DNA of 64,000 nucleotides from Segatella copri (GCF_009495355.1 NZ_VZAD01000063.1:1-64000), one strand, 5' to 3'. Shown: positions 27,557 to 37,004, counted from the first letter of the stretch. The notes: a model not told the origin generated them from the sequence alone. A program made the numbers and translations.

Positions 27557-29773
27557 TTAAATTCTCATGACTTGTTTTACACCCTTCACAGCACTCAACT
27601 TTTTGATGAGAGCTTCGGTGCGTGAGGCATCATCAATCATCACCGTGATGTTGCCCGAGAAGAGACCGTCTTTCGACGAGATGTTGATGCCTCTCATCAC
27701 GAGTTTATCCTCTTTGGATATGATGTTGGTGATGTTGCTCACGATTCCAATATCATCATTGCCGATGATTCGCAGGGTAATGGCGTACTTGGAGGTTCCC
27801 TTGCCGCTCCACTTTGCCTTGACGATGCGATAGCCGAAACGTCGCTGCAGTTCCTTGGCATTGGGACAGTCGGAACGATGCACCTTGATGCCTTTGCTTA
27901 CGGTGACGAAGCCGAAGATGGGGTCGCCATAGATAGGGTGGCAGCAATGGGCCAACTCGAAGTCTATTCCCTTCAGATTTTCATCGATGACGAGCACGTC
28001 GTCGTTCTGTCGCATCATTTCCTCGGTAGGATTCTCATACTCGAACTCGGCAGCACTGGCGGCAGGACGTGTGGTGTTGGTCACGTTCAGGTCGTGGTCG
28101 CGTTCGGCGATGTATTTCTCAATGATGCTGTTGGGGTCTATCTTCTCCTCGGCAATGTCCTTGTAGAAATCAGAGTTCTCCTTGTAGCCCATCTTCTTGA
28201 TGGTGCGTGCCATGATGCTCTCTTCTATTTCCAACTTTCTGTTCTTGAATCGTCGCTCCAGGAGTTCCTTGGCAAAGAGACCTTCCTTCTTCTGTGTCTC
28301 CTTGATGGCGAGGCGGATCTTGGCCTTGGCTTTCGAGGTCTTCACGATGTTGATCCATTCCTGACGTGGCTTCTGGTTGCTCTGTGTCAGGATTTCTATT
28401 TGGTCGCCCGAGTGCAGCTCTTGTCTGAAGCTTACTGCGCGCCCGTTGATCTTTCCTCCCACACAGGTGTTGCCGATACGTGAGTGGATGTAGTAGGCGA
28501 AGTCGAGCACCGTGGCTCCCTTGGGGAAGTTGAGCAGGTCGCCCTTAGGTGTAAATACATACACCTCGTCTTCCTTCAGGTCCATCTTGAACTGGTCCAT
28601 CAGCTGCAGGTCGTCGTTGTTCTCGAGTGCGCTTCTGATGTTGGCGAGCCATTCGTCGATGCCTCCCTTCTCGCTCTTGATACCTTTATAGCGCCAATGG
28701 GCAGCCAGTCCGTGCTCAGCAATCTCGTCCATACGCTCTGTGCGAATCTGTACCTCCACCCATTTGTTCTCGGGTCCGAGCACGGTGGTGTGCAGACTCT
28801 CGTAACCATTGCTCTTAGGCACAGAGAGCCAGTCGCGCATACGTTTAGGGTTGGGCTGATACATGGCCGTGATGAGAGCGAACACCTGCCAGCATTGCAT
28901 GTATTCCTTGTCGCGTGGCGAGTCGAGGATGATGCGGATGGCAAAGAGGTCGTACACGCCCTCGAAGCCGCATTGTTGTTTCTTCATCTTCTGCCAGATG
29001 GAGTGGATGCTCTTGGTGCGTCCCTTCATGTGGTATTTCAGTCCGGCAGCATCCAACTTCTCCTGTATAGGCTTGATGAATCGTGCTATGTAGGCGTCGC
29101 GCGAAGCCTTTGTGGCGTTGAGCTTCTCCTTAATCATATAGTAGGCATCGTGCTCCAAATATTTCAGACTCAGGTCCTCGAGCTCGCTCTTCAGTTTGTA
29201 CAGACCCAGTTTGTGGGCAAGGGGAGCATACAGATAGCTTGCCTCTTCGCTCACACGCTGCTTGGCTTCGAGCTGGTCGGTGTCTCTGATTTGCCTCATC
29301 ATATTGACACGGTTGGCTATCATGATCAGGATCACACGCATGTCTTCCGAGAACGAGACGAGCAGGTTGCGGAAGTTCTCGCTCTCTATGACAGGATTGC
29401 GCTTGTAGAGTTCGTTGATTCTCAACAGACCGCGGATGATGTGCGCCACGCCTTCGCCATATTTCTTCTCTATGTCGTCGAGCGTCTGGTAACCGTCCAC
29501 CACACTGGTCTGCATCAGGATGGCGATTACTCCGTCGCGTCTGAGTCCTATTTCGTTGACTGCTATCTCGGCTGTCTGCAGAGCATACAGTATGGGATTG
29601 AGCCCAAAGACATCTCGGCTTATCTGATGGTTGATGAATGCGTGATGAATATCTTCTCTGATCAGTTTCTCATCCTGGGCGCTGAAAGTGTTGCCGACAG
29701 CAGTACGCAATCGTTCCAGAATGGTGAGGGTTTGTTCCCTTTCTTCGGGTGTAAAAGTGAATTTTTCGTCCAT
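27557..29773 (-). CDS. relA: RelA/SpoT-family (p)ppGpp synthetase with degenerate hydrolase site
   Basis: A protein of 738 residues with the long RSH layout: hydrolase-like domain, synthetase, TGS and C-terminal ACT. The synthetase keeps GVYDLFAIRIIL and YESLHTTVLGPENKWVEVQIRT. In the hydrolase domain the HDxxED-type site is replaced by LMQTSVVDG (residues 86-94), so hydrolysis is probably lost, as in RelA. A separate SpoT-like hydrolase would have to be elsewhere. The -7 box TACCTTTG is at 29803-29810, minus strand. It is divergent from the DUF4301 gene. Confidence 0.9.
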   Translation of the reverse strand: MDEKFTFTPEEREQTLTILERLRTAVGNTFSAQDEKLIREDIHHAFINHQISRDVFGLNPILYALQTAEIAVNEIGLRRDGVIAILMQTSVVDGYQTLDDIEKKYGEGVAHIIRGLLRINELYKRNPVIESENFRNLLVSFSEDMRVILIMIANRVNMMRQIRDTDQLEAKQRVSEEASYLYAPLAHKLGLYKLKSELEDLSLKYLEHDAYYMIKEKLNATKASRDAYIARFIKPIQEKLDAAGLKYHMKGRTKSIHSIWQKMKKQQCGFEGVYDLFAIRIILDSPRDKEYMQCWQVFALITAMYQPNPKRMRDWLSVPKSNGYESLHTTVLGPENKWVEVQIRTERMDEIAEHGLAAHWRYKGIKSEKGGIDEWLANIRSALENNDDLQLMDQFKMDLKEDEVYVFTPKGDLLNFPKGATVLDFAYYIHSRIGNTCVGGKINGRAVSFRQELHSGDQIEILTQSNQKPRQEWINIVKTSKAKAKIRLAIKETQKKEGLFAKELLERRFKNRKLEIEESIMARTIKKMGYKENSDFYKDIAEEKIDPNSIIEKYIAERDHDLNVTNTTRPAASAAEFEYENPTEEMMRQNDDVLVIDENLKGIDFELAHCCHPIYGDPIFGFVTVSKGIKVHRSDCPNAKELQRRFGYRIVKAKWSGKGTSKYAITLRIIGNDDIGIVSNITNIISKEDKLVMRGINISSKDGLFSGNITVMIDDASRTEALIKKLSAVKGVKQVMRI

Positions 29774-29802
29774 AATTCTTCCCTTTTCTTAAAAACTTAT
29801 TG

Positions 29803-29810
29803 CAAAGGTA
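29803..29810 (-). promoter_or_regulatory. -7 promoter box for relA
   Basis: TACCTTTG on the minus strand, 29 bases before the ATG at 29773. Confidence 0.7.
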
Positions 29811-29852
29811 CAAAAAATCGTCATAAAATTTCTTTTTTTCAAAAAAACTTAC

Positions 29853-29860
29853 TACATTTG
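29853..29860 (+). promoter_or_regulatory. -7 promoter box for the DUF4301 gene
   Basis: TACATTTG, 38 bases before the ATG at 29899. Confidence 0.65.
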
Positions 29861-29898
29861 TAGCACAACTAAAGAAAAAATAACATAAATATGGTATC

Positions 29899-31428
29899 AT
29901 GAATCAGCAAGAACTAACCCAAATTGCAGCTCGCGGCATTTCGGAGCAGCAAATAGCAAAACAATTGGAGCAAATCAAAAATGGTTTCCCTTTCCTTCGT
30001 CTCGAAGGTGCTGCAGCCATTGGTAAGGGAATTATGTCTCCCGACGCAGAGGAGGTAAAGAAGTATGAACAGGTGTGGGACGAGTACAAGAAGCAGGGTC
30101 ACCGCATTGTGAAGTTTGTGCCAGCATCGGGTGCGGCAAGCAGAATGTTCAAGGATCTCTTTGCGTTCCTTGATGCGCCTTATGATGTGCCTACTACCGA
30201 CTTCGAGAAGCATTTCTTCGACAATATCAAGAAGTTTGCCTTCCGTAAGTCTCTCTGCAGCAAGTGCAAGGAGAACGAGGGCAGCTGCGTATGCGACCTG
30301 ATCAAGGCAGGCAAGTACAAGGCTGTGGTGGCAAATCTGCTGAAGGAAAGCGGACTCAACTATGGTCAGTTGCCCAAGGGCTTGCTGCAGTTCCATGAGT
30401 ATTCCGACGAAGAGGTTCGCACGCCTATGGAGGAGCACCTGGTTGAGGCTGCGCTTTATGCCAGCAGTAACGGTGAGGCAAATGTCCACTTTACCGTTTC
30501 GCACGACCATCTGGAGCTCTTCGAAAAGATGGTGGCAGATAAGGTAGAGGGCTACGCCAAGAAATTCGGTGTGAAGTACAACATCTCTTTCTCTGAGCAG
30601 AAGCCAAGTACCGACACCATCGCCGCCAATCCCGACAACACTCCCTTCCACAATGAGGATGGCTCGCTGCTCTTCCGTCCAGGCGGTCATGGAGCGCTGA
30701 TAGAAAATCTGAACGAGATAGATGCCGACGTGGTGTTCATCAAGAATATAGATAATGTGGTGCCCGACCGTCTGAAGGCCGACACCGTGACCTACAAGCA
30801 GGTGATTGCCGGCATCTTGGTTTCGCTGCAGCAGAAGGCATTCGAGTATCTGCGCGTTCTCGACTCGGGTACTTACAATCATGAGAAGTTGGAGGAGATT
30901 ATCCGATTCCTGCAGCGCGACCTGTGCTGCCGTCGTGCCGACATCAAGGAACTGGAGGATGCTGACCTGGTGATTTATCTGCGCAAGAAGCTGAACCGTC
31001 CGATGCGTGTATGTGGCGTGGTAAAGAATGTGGGCGAGCCTGGTGGCGGACCTTTCCTTACCTACAACAGCGACGGAACGGTGAGTCTGCAGATTCTGGA
31101 AAGCTCACAGATCGACAAGAACAACAAGCAATACATGGATATGTTTGCGCAGGGCACTCACTTCAATCCTGTAGACCTTGTTTGCGCTACTAAGGACTAT
31201 AAGGGCAACGATTTCGACCTGCCTAAGTATGTGGATCCCAAGACAGGATTTATCAGCAACAAGAGCAAGAACGGCAAGGAACTGAAGGCGCTCGAACTGC
31301 CTGGTCTTTGGAATGGTGCGATGAGCGACTGGAACACGGTGTTCGTAGAGGTTCCTCTCAGCACTTTCAACCCAGTGAAGACGGTCAATGACCTGCTTCG
31401 CGACCAGCATCAGGCGAAAGCTGAGTAA
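29899..31428 (+). CDS. DUF4301 protein
   Basis: A protein of 509 residues with the DUF4301 features VKFVPASGAASRMFKDLF near the N-terminus and RPGGHGALIENLNEIDADVVFIKNIDNVVPD in the middle. The GHGAL and IDNV motifs resemble sugar-nucleotide pyrophosphorylases, so a nucleotidyltransferase-like fold is likely. The reaction is not established to my knowledge. A cysteine group (CSKCKENEGSCVCD) may bind a metal. The start is the first ATG after its own -7 box, and a hairpin terminator follows at 31530-31572. Confidence 0.82.
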   Translation: MNQQELTQIAARGISEQQIAKQLEQIKNGFPFLRLEGAAAIGKGIMSPDAEEVKKYEQVWDEYKKQGHRIVKFVPASGAASRMFKDLFAFLDAPYDVPTTDFEKHFFDNIKKFAFRKSLCSKCKENEGSCVCDLIKAGKYKAVVANLLKESGLNYGQLPKGLLQFHEYSDEEVRTPMEEHLVEAALYASSNGEANVHFTVSHDHLELFEKMVADKVEGYAKKFGVKYNISFSEQKPSTDTIAANPDNTPFHNEDGSLLFRPGGHGALIENLNEIDADVVFIKNIDNVVPDRLKADTVTYKQVIAGILVSLQQKAFEYLRVLDSGTYNHEKLEEIIRFLQRDLCCRRADIKELEDADLVIYLRKKLNRPMRVCGVVKNVGEPGGGPFLTYNSDGTVSLQILESSQIDKNNKQYMDMFAQGTHFNPVDLVCATKDYKGNDFDLPKYVDPKTGFISNKSKNGKELKALELPGLWNGAMSDWNTVFVEVPLSTFNPVKTVNDLLRDQHQAKAE

Positions 31429-31529
31429 AGCAACTCAACTTACGCAAATTGGTAAGTGAAGAATTTAAAGAAGTTGGAGAAACTAAACCAATAAGCCTTA
31501 AGGGAATGTTTCTTCAGAGCAAAGGAGTC

Positions 31530-31572
31530 AAGGGAGCTGAGGGAGTTTAGAAATAACTCCCTCAGCTCCCTT
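31530..31572. terminator. Strong hairpin after the DUF4301 gene
   Basis: Perfect 18-base arms (31530-31547 and 31555-31572) around a seven-base loop. A run of T appears 15 bases further (CCTTTTTTT). It probably ends the DUF4301 transcript. Confidence 0.65.
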
Positions 31573-31630
31573 AATTCTGTAATACCTTTTTTTACCGTCA
31601 CTTAGTGACTTCAGCCCCCAGCGATAGATG

Positions 31631-31658
31631 CAGGGTTCATATTTTAGTATGAATCCTG
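31631..31658. other. Hairpin of unknown role
   Basis: Eleven-pair stem CAGGGTTCATA (31631-31641) with TATGAATCCTG (31648-31658), one G-T pair, six-base loop. Confidence 0.6.
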
Positions 31659-31676
31659 TCTTTGTTTGACAAAAAA

Positions 31677-31724
31677 CTCACCAACCGCTTTGGGAGGCAT
31701 GATGACCAAAGTAGGGTTGGTGAG
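31677..31724. other. 48-base hairpin of unknown role
   Basis: CTCACCAACC (31677-31686) pairs with GGTTGGTGAG (31715-31724). After a small bulge, CTTTGG (31688-31693) pairs with CCAAAG (31706-31711). Confidence 0.6.
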
Positions 31725-31804
31725 TCGGAGTAGTGGTCAACTAAAATCGTCAAACCACAAGAAATCTTACTCTTATACTATATAAATGTTCTTTTTAGCC
31801 CTAA

Positions 31805-31900
31805 AAATCTATGTTCTAAACTATCGAACTTATGTTCTAAACTTTCGAACTTAAGTTCTAAACTATCGAACTTGTGTTCTAAACTTTAGAACATAGATTT
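31805..31900. repeat. 21-base-period array within a 16-base inverted repeat
   Basis: GTTCTAAACT recurs at 31813, 31834, 31855 and 31876, exactly 21 bases apart. Most units contain a GTTC...GAAC dyad. The outer arms at 31805-31820 and 31885-31900 are perfect complements. Confidence 0.92.
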
Positions 31901-32003
31901 ATAAACTAATAGAAAACAATTTGTATCGTATTAAAGAAATTGCTCGTGGCTATAGGGGTGCTGAGTTGTTACAAAGTATGTTCCAGAAAAGAAAGTTGCA
32001 GTA

Positions 32004-33218
32004 TCATTTTCCTTGATATATTCTTAGTCGATTCTTGGCTGATGATAGTCGTTTGACAATAGCCTTCAGGCGCAGACGATACATGACACATGCCAATATG
32101 CCGTAAACAAACACCTGGCACCACAAACCCACATACTCCTTATGTATATCGGCAATGGACGCACCAGTGCCCATGATGCGCAGGTAGCCGTTCATGCCAA
32201 ATGTAGAAGGGAAGAGCCGTGACACATACTTCCAGAATACAGGAATCTCGGATCCAGGCCACGAAATGCCCGACATGAAAAGCAACGGCACCGAAAGGAA
32301 GACGAACAGCATGATGCAATCTTCTCTTCTGTAAACCAATACAGACAGCACCATCGCCATGAAGATGCAGGCTAAAATGTACGGAATGATGAATCTGAGG
32401 AACACGAAATAGTCACCCACGTCGGGCAATCCAAACCACAGGGTCACAGCGGTGTACATATATATGGCCATCAGCAGATAGAGGATAAAGTAGAAGATGG
32501 CTTTGCCTATTACTATATCCACAGGTCTTCTGTACCATTTGCGCTTGGGCAGCATGTTGGCAAGGCATTTCTCACGCTGGTTTCCCATCGACATGCCGAT
32601 GCCTAAGAAGAGTGTCTGCTGGATAATGAGCATCAACACTGGAGGAATGAGAAATGCAGCAAAACCGCTTTGCGGATTGAAGAGACTGATGTAGTCGTAT
32701 TCTATTGGCATTCGGGCAATCTTTTCATCTTCACGGGTCATCGGATGCAGGTAGTTGTCCACCTTGATGTCTCGGTTCATATCGAGTGAGACATTATTGG
32801 CGGCAAGAAGCAAAGCTTTGTAATACAGCAGCGAACTCATGTCACAGTAAAGTCCGACGGTAGTTTGCTCACCTCTCCAGATATCCAGATTGAAGGTCTT
32901 CGGGATGCGAACCACACCGTATATTTTTCTTTCCATCAGCAGTTGGCGTGCCTCGTTGACATCGTTGCAATGTGCTGCCAGGCTGGCCTCTGGTGTCGCA
33001 TCCATCTTTCGGATGAACTCACGACTCATACTGCTGTTGCAATCATCAATCACAGCAAAAGGCACATCACGCACCACCTCGTTTGTGTAGACATAAGAGT
33101 AGAGCAACGGATAGCAAAGAGGCACAAAGATGATGAAAATCAAGATACCCTTGTCGTGCATGATTTCCCTGAGTTCCGTCATCCAAATCTGTATGATATT
33201 TATGATAGATCTTGTCAT
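32004..33218 (-). CDS. ABC-2 type permease (second of pair)
   Basis: An inner-membrane protein of 404 residues. One helix lies near residues 25-45, a large periplasmic region follows, then about five C-terminal helices from near residue 200. The pattern FVPLCYPLLYSYVYTNEVV and SGISWPGSEIPVFWKYVSRLFPSTFGMNGY is typical of the YhhJ/YbhR export permeases. It begins at ATG 33218, sharing one base with the stop of the first permease (TAATG), so the two are coupled. No ABC ATPase gene is nearby. Confidence 0.87.
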   Translation of the reverse strand: MTRSIINIIQIWMTELREIMHDKGILIFIIFVPLCYPLLYSYVYTNEVVRDVPFAVIDDCNSSMSREFIRKMDATPEASLAAHCNDVNEARQLLMERKIYGVVRIPKTFNLDIWRGEQTTVGLYCDMSSLLYYKALLLAANNVSLDMNRDIKVDNYLHPMTREDEKIARMPIEYDYISLFNPQSGFAAFLIPPVLMLIIQQTLFLGIGMSMGNQREKCLANMLPKRKWYRRPVDIVIGKAIFYFILYLLMAIYMYTAVTLWFGLPDVGDYFVFLRFIIPYILACIFMAMVLSVLVYRREDCIMLFVFLSVPLLFMSGISWPGSEIPVFWKYVSRLFPSTFGMNGYLRIMGTGASIADIHKEYVGLWCQVFVYGILACVMYRLRLKAIVKRLSSAKNRLRIYQGK

Positions 33219-34399
33219 TATGGTATGTACTTAACGTTGATGAATAAACGGCGATAGTGGTGGAGCGTGAGCACTGGCAGTAAGGCGAATATTGCCAGCG
33301 CCAGCACACTATGCCAGACATATACGATGCTGTATCCGTTGAGTGCCTGGTTGACGTACAACAGATAATAGTGGCGCAAAGGAAAGACTACACACAGCTT
33401 CTGCAGGATGGTGTCCATGGCTGTTACCGGGAAGGTGAAACCAGCCAAAGAGAATGACAGGATTCCCCATAGCGAACAGAGACACATGGAGAGTCGCATC
33501 TGTCCACATACACCGAAGAGAAAGGCTGCAAATCCCTGTGCGCCCAACACGGTGAGCATTCCCACGAGTATCATCGCCATGATGCCGCTGTTGCATGGAT
33601 ACTGCAGATAGCGATAAAAATAAACGGCATAGAGAATATAGATGAGCCAGAACACTAAGGTTTGTGGCAACAGTTTTCCCACAAGGGCGGTGAGCGGAGA
33701 CTTTCCCGATATGCGATAGAGTACAAGCTGTGTGTCTCGTTTCCATTCCAGTCCGATGGTGTAGGCTGCGGAGAGCATCACCAGGAGGATGAAGATTCCA
33801 GGTATGAGCATATTGTTGAGATATACTGCATAGTCAAGGTAAGGGTTGTTAAGCGGATGTGTCTCTATCTTGATGGGTTGTATCACGCCCATCGCCTGTC
33901 GTGGGTTCATGCCGTGGGCATAAAGCGTTTCGCGTGTCAGGGCGAGACCTGTCAGCTCGGAAGCGTAGCGCATATCGCGCATCTCCAGGTTGCCCGGAAC
34001 ATAATAGCACTCGTTGGTATAGAACGAGATACGGGGCTGGCGATTGGACAAAGCCTTCTCTGTTGTCTTCTTGGGAAGATAGAAGAAGGCGTAGATTTCT
34101 CCTCGCTGCATGGCTTCTCTTGCCTCGCCGAAGGTAGAATAGTGACGCACGATCTTCACTCCTTCCAAAGAGCCGAGTATTCGGGTGATGGTATGAGTAA
34201 TGTGGGTGTCGTCTTCATCAACCATGGCTGCAGGCATCTTGGTAGGCAAGCCGGCGCTCATCAGCGAGGTGAGGAATATAAGACAGAACAGCGGCGCAAT
34301 GATCATGCAGAAGAGGAAGAGTGGGCGATGCGAGTACATCTTCAGTTCTCTTTTGCCTATCATGGCGAGCCTTCTGATAGTCTTGCTTATGATGTTCAT
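33218..34399 (-). CDS. ABC-2 type permease (first of pair)
   Basis: A protein of 393 residues with the same layout as its partner: a helix near residues 28-48, a periplasmic domain and a C-terminal helix bundle. FCMIIAPLFCLIFLTSLM, GILSFSLAGFTFPVTAMD and PLRHYYLLYVNQALNG match the DrrB/YhhJ type. Likely a heterodimer with the next permease, driven by an ATPase encoded elsewhere. It follows the HlyD-like gene by 21 bases. Confidence 0.87.
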   Translation of the reverse strand: MNIISKTIRRLAMIGKRELKMYSHRPLFLFCMIIAPLFCLIFLTSLMSAGLPTKMPAAMVDEDDTHITHTITRILGSLEGVKIVRHYSTFGEAREAMQRGEIYAFFYLPKKTTEKALSNRQPRISFYTNECYYVPGNLEMRDMRYASELTGLALTRETLYAHGMNPRQAMGVIQPIKIETHPLNNPYLDYAVYLNNMLIPGIFILLVMLSAAYTIGLEWKRDTQLVLYRISGKSPLTALVGKLLPQTLVFWLIYILYAVYFYRYLQYPCNSGIMAMILVGMLTVLGAQGFAAFLFGVCGQMRLSMCLCSLWGILSFSLAGFTFPVTAMDTILQKLCVVFPLRHYYLLYVNQALNGYSIVYVWHSVLALAIFALLPVLTLHHYRRLFINVKYIP

Positions 34400-34420
34400 G
34401 ATGATGATTTTTTATATGCT

Positions 34421-35437
34421 TTAATTCTTTGAGGATTTGTCGGTTGCAGAAGATGACTTTCTCAGTACTGCCGACATGCCCGACATGATGTTGCTTACCG
34501 GCTGTAATGGATGAGCCTGTACCTCGAAGGTCTTCAGGTCGAGATCATCGAGAGCCTTGGTGGCCTTCCATACGGCAAAAGAGCCCACATCCTTCATCAG
34601 GGTGATGCGTACAGGAATGGTCTTGTCTACGGCAGGAACATACACCTCTGCCTCGGTTCCCACGGAATAGCCCTTCAACTTGTCTTCGCGGATATTGAAG
34701 ACAAACCATACATCTTTTACCACCGACACATTCATGATAGGTGCGCCAGTGCCCACCAGTTCGCCTACTTCGGGGAAAATCTCGGTTACCAAGCCGTCGG
34801 CTGTAGCCGTCAGTACCGTCTCCTTGATGTAGGAATGTACTTCGGCAATGGCACCCTTAGCACGGTTGGCCTGTGCCTGTGCCATAGATTTTTCCTCTTT
34901 TCGGGCACCGTTCACAGCCATGTCGTATTTTGCCTTGGCGGCTTTCTCGGTAGCCACGGCAGCATCATATTGCGCCTTTGCCTCATCGCGCTTCTGCTCA
35001 GCCATCACGCCTCCCTCGAAGAGGCGCTGCACACGGTTGTAGGTCTTGCGCATCACATCCACGGCTGCTATCGACTTCTGCCACATCTCGTAGGCTGCCT
35101 GTATTTCTTCTTGTCGGGCACCACTGTACACTTTGTCCTCCATAGCTTTGGCGGCATCGTAGGCGGCAGTGGCCTGAGAAAGCTTTGCCTCAACATCGGG
35201 AGCTTCGAGTACTACAAGTGTATCACCTTTGTGAACAAAGTCACCTTCTTTTACTCTCAACTCCAATACGCGTGAAGGTACTTTGGAAGAGAGACGGTAG
35301 TCGGTCGTTTCTGCCTGTCCCTCAAGGGTTTCTTCCTTGGTGGTTTTGAACAGACCTACCGTGATGACAACGATGATGACGGCAATGAGCACCAAGGCGA
35401 TTGCCAGAATACTGGTGATGATTCTATTCTTTTTCAT
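34421..35437 (-). CDS. HlyD/EmrA-type periplasmic adaptor
   Basis: A protein of 338 residues with a single N-terminal membrane anchor (about 8-28). A lipoyl-like half motif (SSKVPSRVLELRVKEGDFVHKGDTLVVL) is followed by a long alanine-rich coiled coil, the second half lipoyl motif (VLTATADGLVTEIFPEVGELVGTGAP) and a beta barrel. It links the inner-membrane permeases to the TolC-like channel. It lies 34 bases after the tolC-like gene, second in the operon. Confidence 0.92.
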   Translation of the reverse strand: MKKNRIITSILAIALVLIAVIIVVITVGLFKTTKEETLEGQAETTDYRLSSKVPSRVLELRVKEGDFVHKGDTLVVLEAPDVEAKLSQATAAYDAAKAMEDKVYSGARQEEIQAAYEMWQKSIAAVDVMRKTYNRVQRLFEGGVMAEQKRDEAKAQYDAAVATEKAAKAKYDMAVNGARKEEKSMAQAQANRAKGAIAEVHSYIKETVLTATADGLVTEIFPEVGELVGTGAPIMNVSVVKDVWFVFNIREDKLKGYSVGTEAEVYVPAVDKTIPVRITLMKDVGSFAVWKATKALDDLDLKTFEVQAHPLQPVSNIMSGMSAVLRKSSSATDKSSKN

Positions 35438-35471
35438 TTCTAAGTTATTTCAGATTTAACATTGTTGTATT

Positions 35472-36911
35472 TTAAATATGTGTATCGATAGAACCGATGG
35501 CTTTTCGCAGATAGAGATTGGCAAGGCGTACGTCCACCTGTGCGTTTACCCATTCCGATTTAGCCTTGAGCCATGCAGTCTGTGCCTCCATCACATTGCT
35601 CAGCGTAATTACGCCTTCCTTCATGCCGAGGTTGGCGTAACGGAGGTTTTCTTCTGCCTCGTCCACACTGCGCAGGGTGGTCTGGTAACGCTCCAGACTC
35701 TCCTGAAGTTTCTGACGGCATTGGTTCACCTGCAGCTCAATCTTTTCCTTCACCTCTTCGGTTTCAAATCTGTGCATCAGGGCTTCTGCCTTGGCAGTCT
35801 TCACCTTGTAAGAGCGGTCGCCCCAGGTGAGGATGGGGACGTTCAGCGTGACACCTACATTCCACATACCTTTCATCTTGCGTTCAAAGCTGTTGAATAC
35901 CGATGGGTTGCTGGCCAGATAGCCTCCCATCAGGGCTACCTTGGGCAGGTATTCGGCACGTGCCAACTTGATTTTCTCATCGTAAATCTTGTTCTGAAGT
36001 CCTAAGGCCTGCAGCTCTTTGCGGTTGCCTTCTGCCTGTTCTACCAGGTTGTCTGTCTTCGAATTGACCATTTCCACCTGGCCCATTATCGCTGTGCTTT
36101 GGCTCTTCTCGTCGATGGCATCTTCTACCTCTACTGCTTCGTTCATGTCAAGTCCGCAGATCCTGCAGAGGTTCATTCTTGACAGTTCTATGCCATTGTT
36201 CACCTGAATGAGTGTCACACCGGCTTCGTTCACCTTCACCTTTACACTCAGGAGGTCGGCCTTGGTAGCCATGCCTTCCTTTACCAGTTTCTCTACATCT
36301 CTTTCCAATTTGTCAACCAAAGCCTTGTAGCCCTCGGCAAGTTTCTTCTTGCTGTACAGCGCCACTAAGTTCCAGTAAGCATCGTCCACCTCTACAATGA
36401 TGTCTTGCAATTCCTTGTCGTACAGGGTTCCGGCAGCCTCTTCGGCATATTGGGTAATCTTATTGTATGCTCTGATTTTGCCTCCCATATAAATAGGTTG
36501 AGTCAGGGTAACCGCTACGACACCTGCATTACGGGTATCGGTATGAAGGGCATCCACGACTCCTTGTCCTACAGAGTTGATGGTAGAACTCATTGGAGCG
36601 AGATTGGGAACTGCTGCAGATAGTCCTGTTCCTATATTAGATAAGGTGTGCTTCTGCTCATCGCTCAGCAGCGACAACTCGCGGCTTGTGTACATATATG
36701 CACCTGTAGCTGATACTTTTGGCAGGTAGTTGGTGGTTGCAGATTTATGGGTGTAATGGGCTGCTACCTTTTTCTGCCCAGCCATAAGTAGGGATTTATT
36801 GTTGCTGATGGCTCTGGCTCTTAATGAGTCGAGTGACCAACTTTTGCCGACGGCATTTGTATTGACCAATACAAGCGACAACAATCCAAGCATTAATACT
36901 TTTTTCTTCAT
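35472..36911 (-). CDS. TolC-family outer-membrane efflux channel
   Basis: A protein of 479 residues with a signal peptide (about 1-22, cleaved near VNTNAVGKS). Two repeats of long helices and short strands follow, including TLTQPIYMGGKIRA and VGVTLNVPILTWGDRSYKVKTAKAEA, as in the outer-membrane efflux family. First gene of the exporter operon and divergent from an AraC regulator, with direct and inverted repeats between them. Confidence 0.92.
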   Translation of the reverse strand: MKKKVLMLGLLSLVLVNTNAVGKSWSLDSLRARAISNNKSLLMAGQKKVAAHYTHKSATTNYLPKVSATGAYMYTSRELSLLSDEQKHTLSNIGTGLSAAVPNLAPMSSTINSVGQGVVDALHTDTRNAGVVAVTLTQPIYMGGKIRAYNKITQYAEEAAGTLYDKELQDIIVEVDDAYWNLVALYSKKKLAEGYKALVDKLERDVEKLVKEGMATKADLLSVKVKVNEAGVTLIQVNNGIELSRMNLCRICGLDMNEAVEVEDAIDEKSQSTAIMGQVEMVNSKTDNLVEQAEGNRKELQALGLQNKIYDEKIKLARAEYLPKVALMGGYLASNPSVFNSFERKMKGMWNVGVTLNVPILTWGDRSYKVKTAKAEALMHRFETEEVKEKIELQVNQCRQKLQESLERYQTTLRSVDEAEENLRYANLGMKEGVITLSNVMEAQTAWLKAKSEWVNAQVDVRLANLYLRKAIGSIDTHI

Positions 36912-36955
36912 TATTTTCTATCTGTTTTTATAATTCATGCGGCAAAATTACTACT

Positions 36956-37004
36956 ATTAGAACACTATTTGGTGCTCTAATAGGTCTGTATGGTGTTCTT
37001 TTAG
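36956..37004. promoter_or_regulatory. Candidate AraC-type operator
   Basis: ATTAGAACAC (36956-36965) and GTGCTCTAAT (36972-36981) form a 9/10 inverted repeat. A third copy GTGTTCTTTTAG starts at 36993, exactly 21 bases after GTGCTCTAAT. Direct half-sites two helical turns apart are usual for AraC-type regulators. It lies in the divergent tolC/araC spacer. Confidence 0.5.

Larger units (their letters stand above)
31429..32003. other. 575-base gene-free stretch with three hairpins and an array
   Basis: No open frame of note. It holds in order a strong 18-base stem (31530-31572), a hairpin at 31631-31658, a hairpin at 31677-31724 and a 21-base-period array at 31805-31900. Confidence 0.7.
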
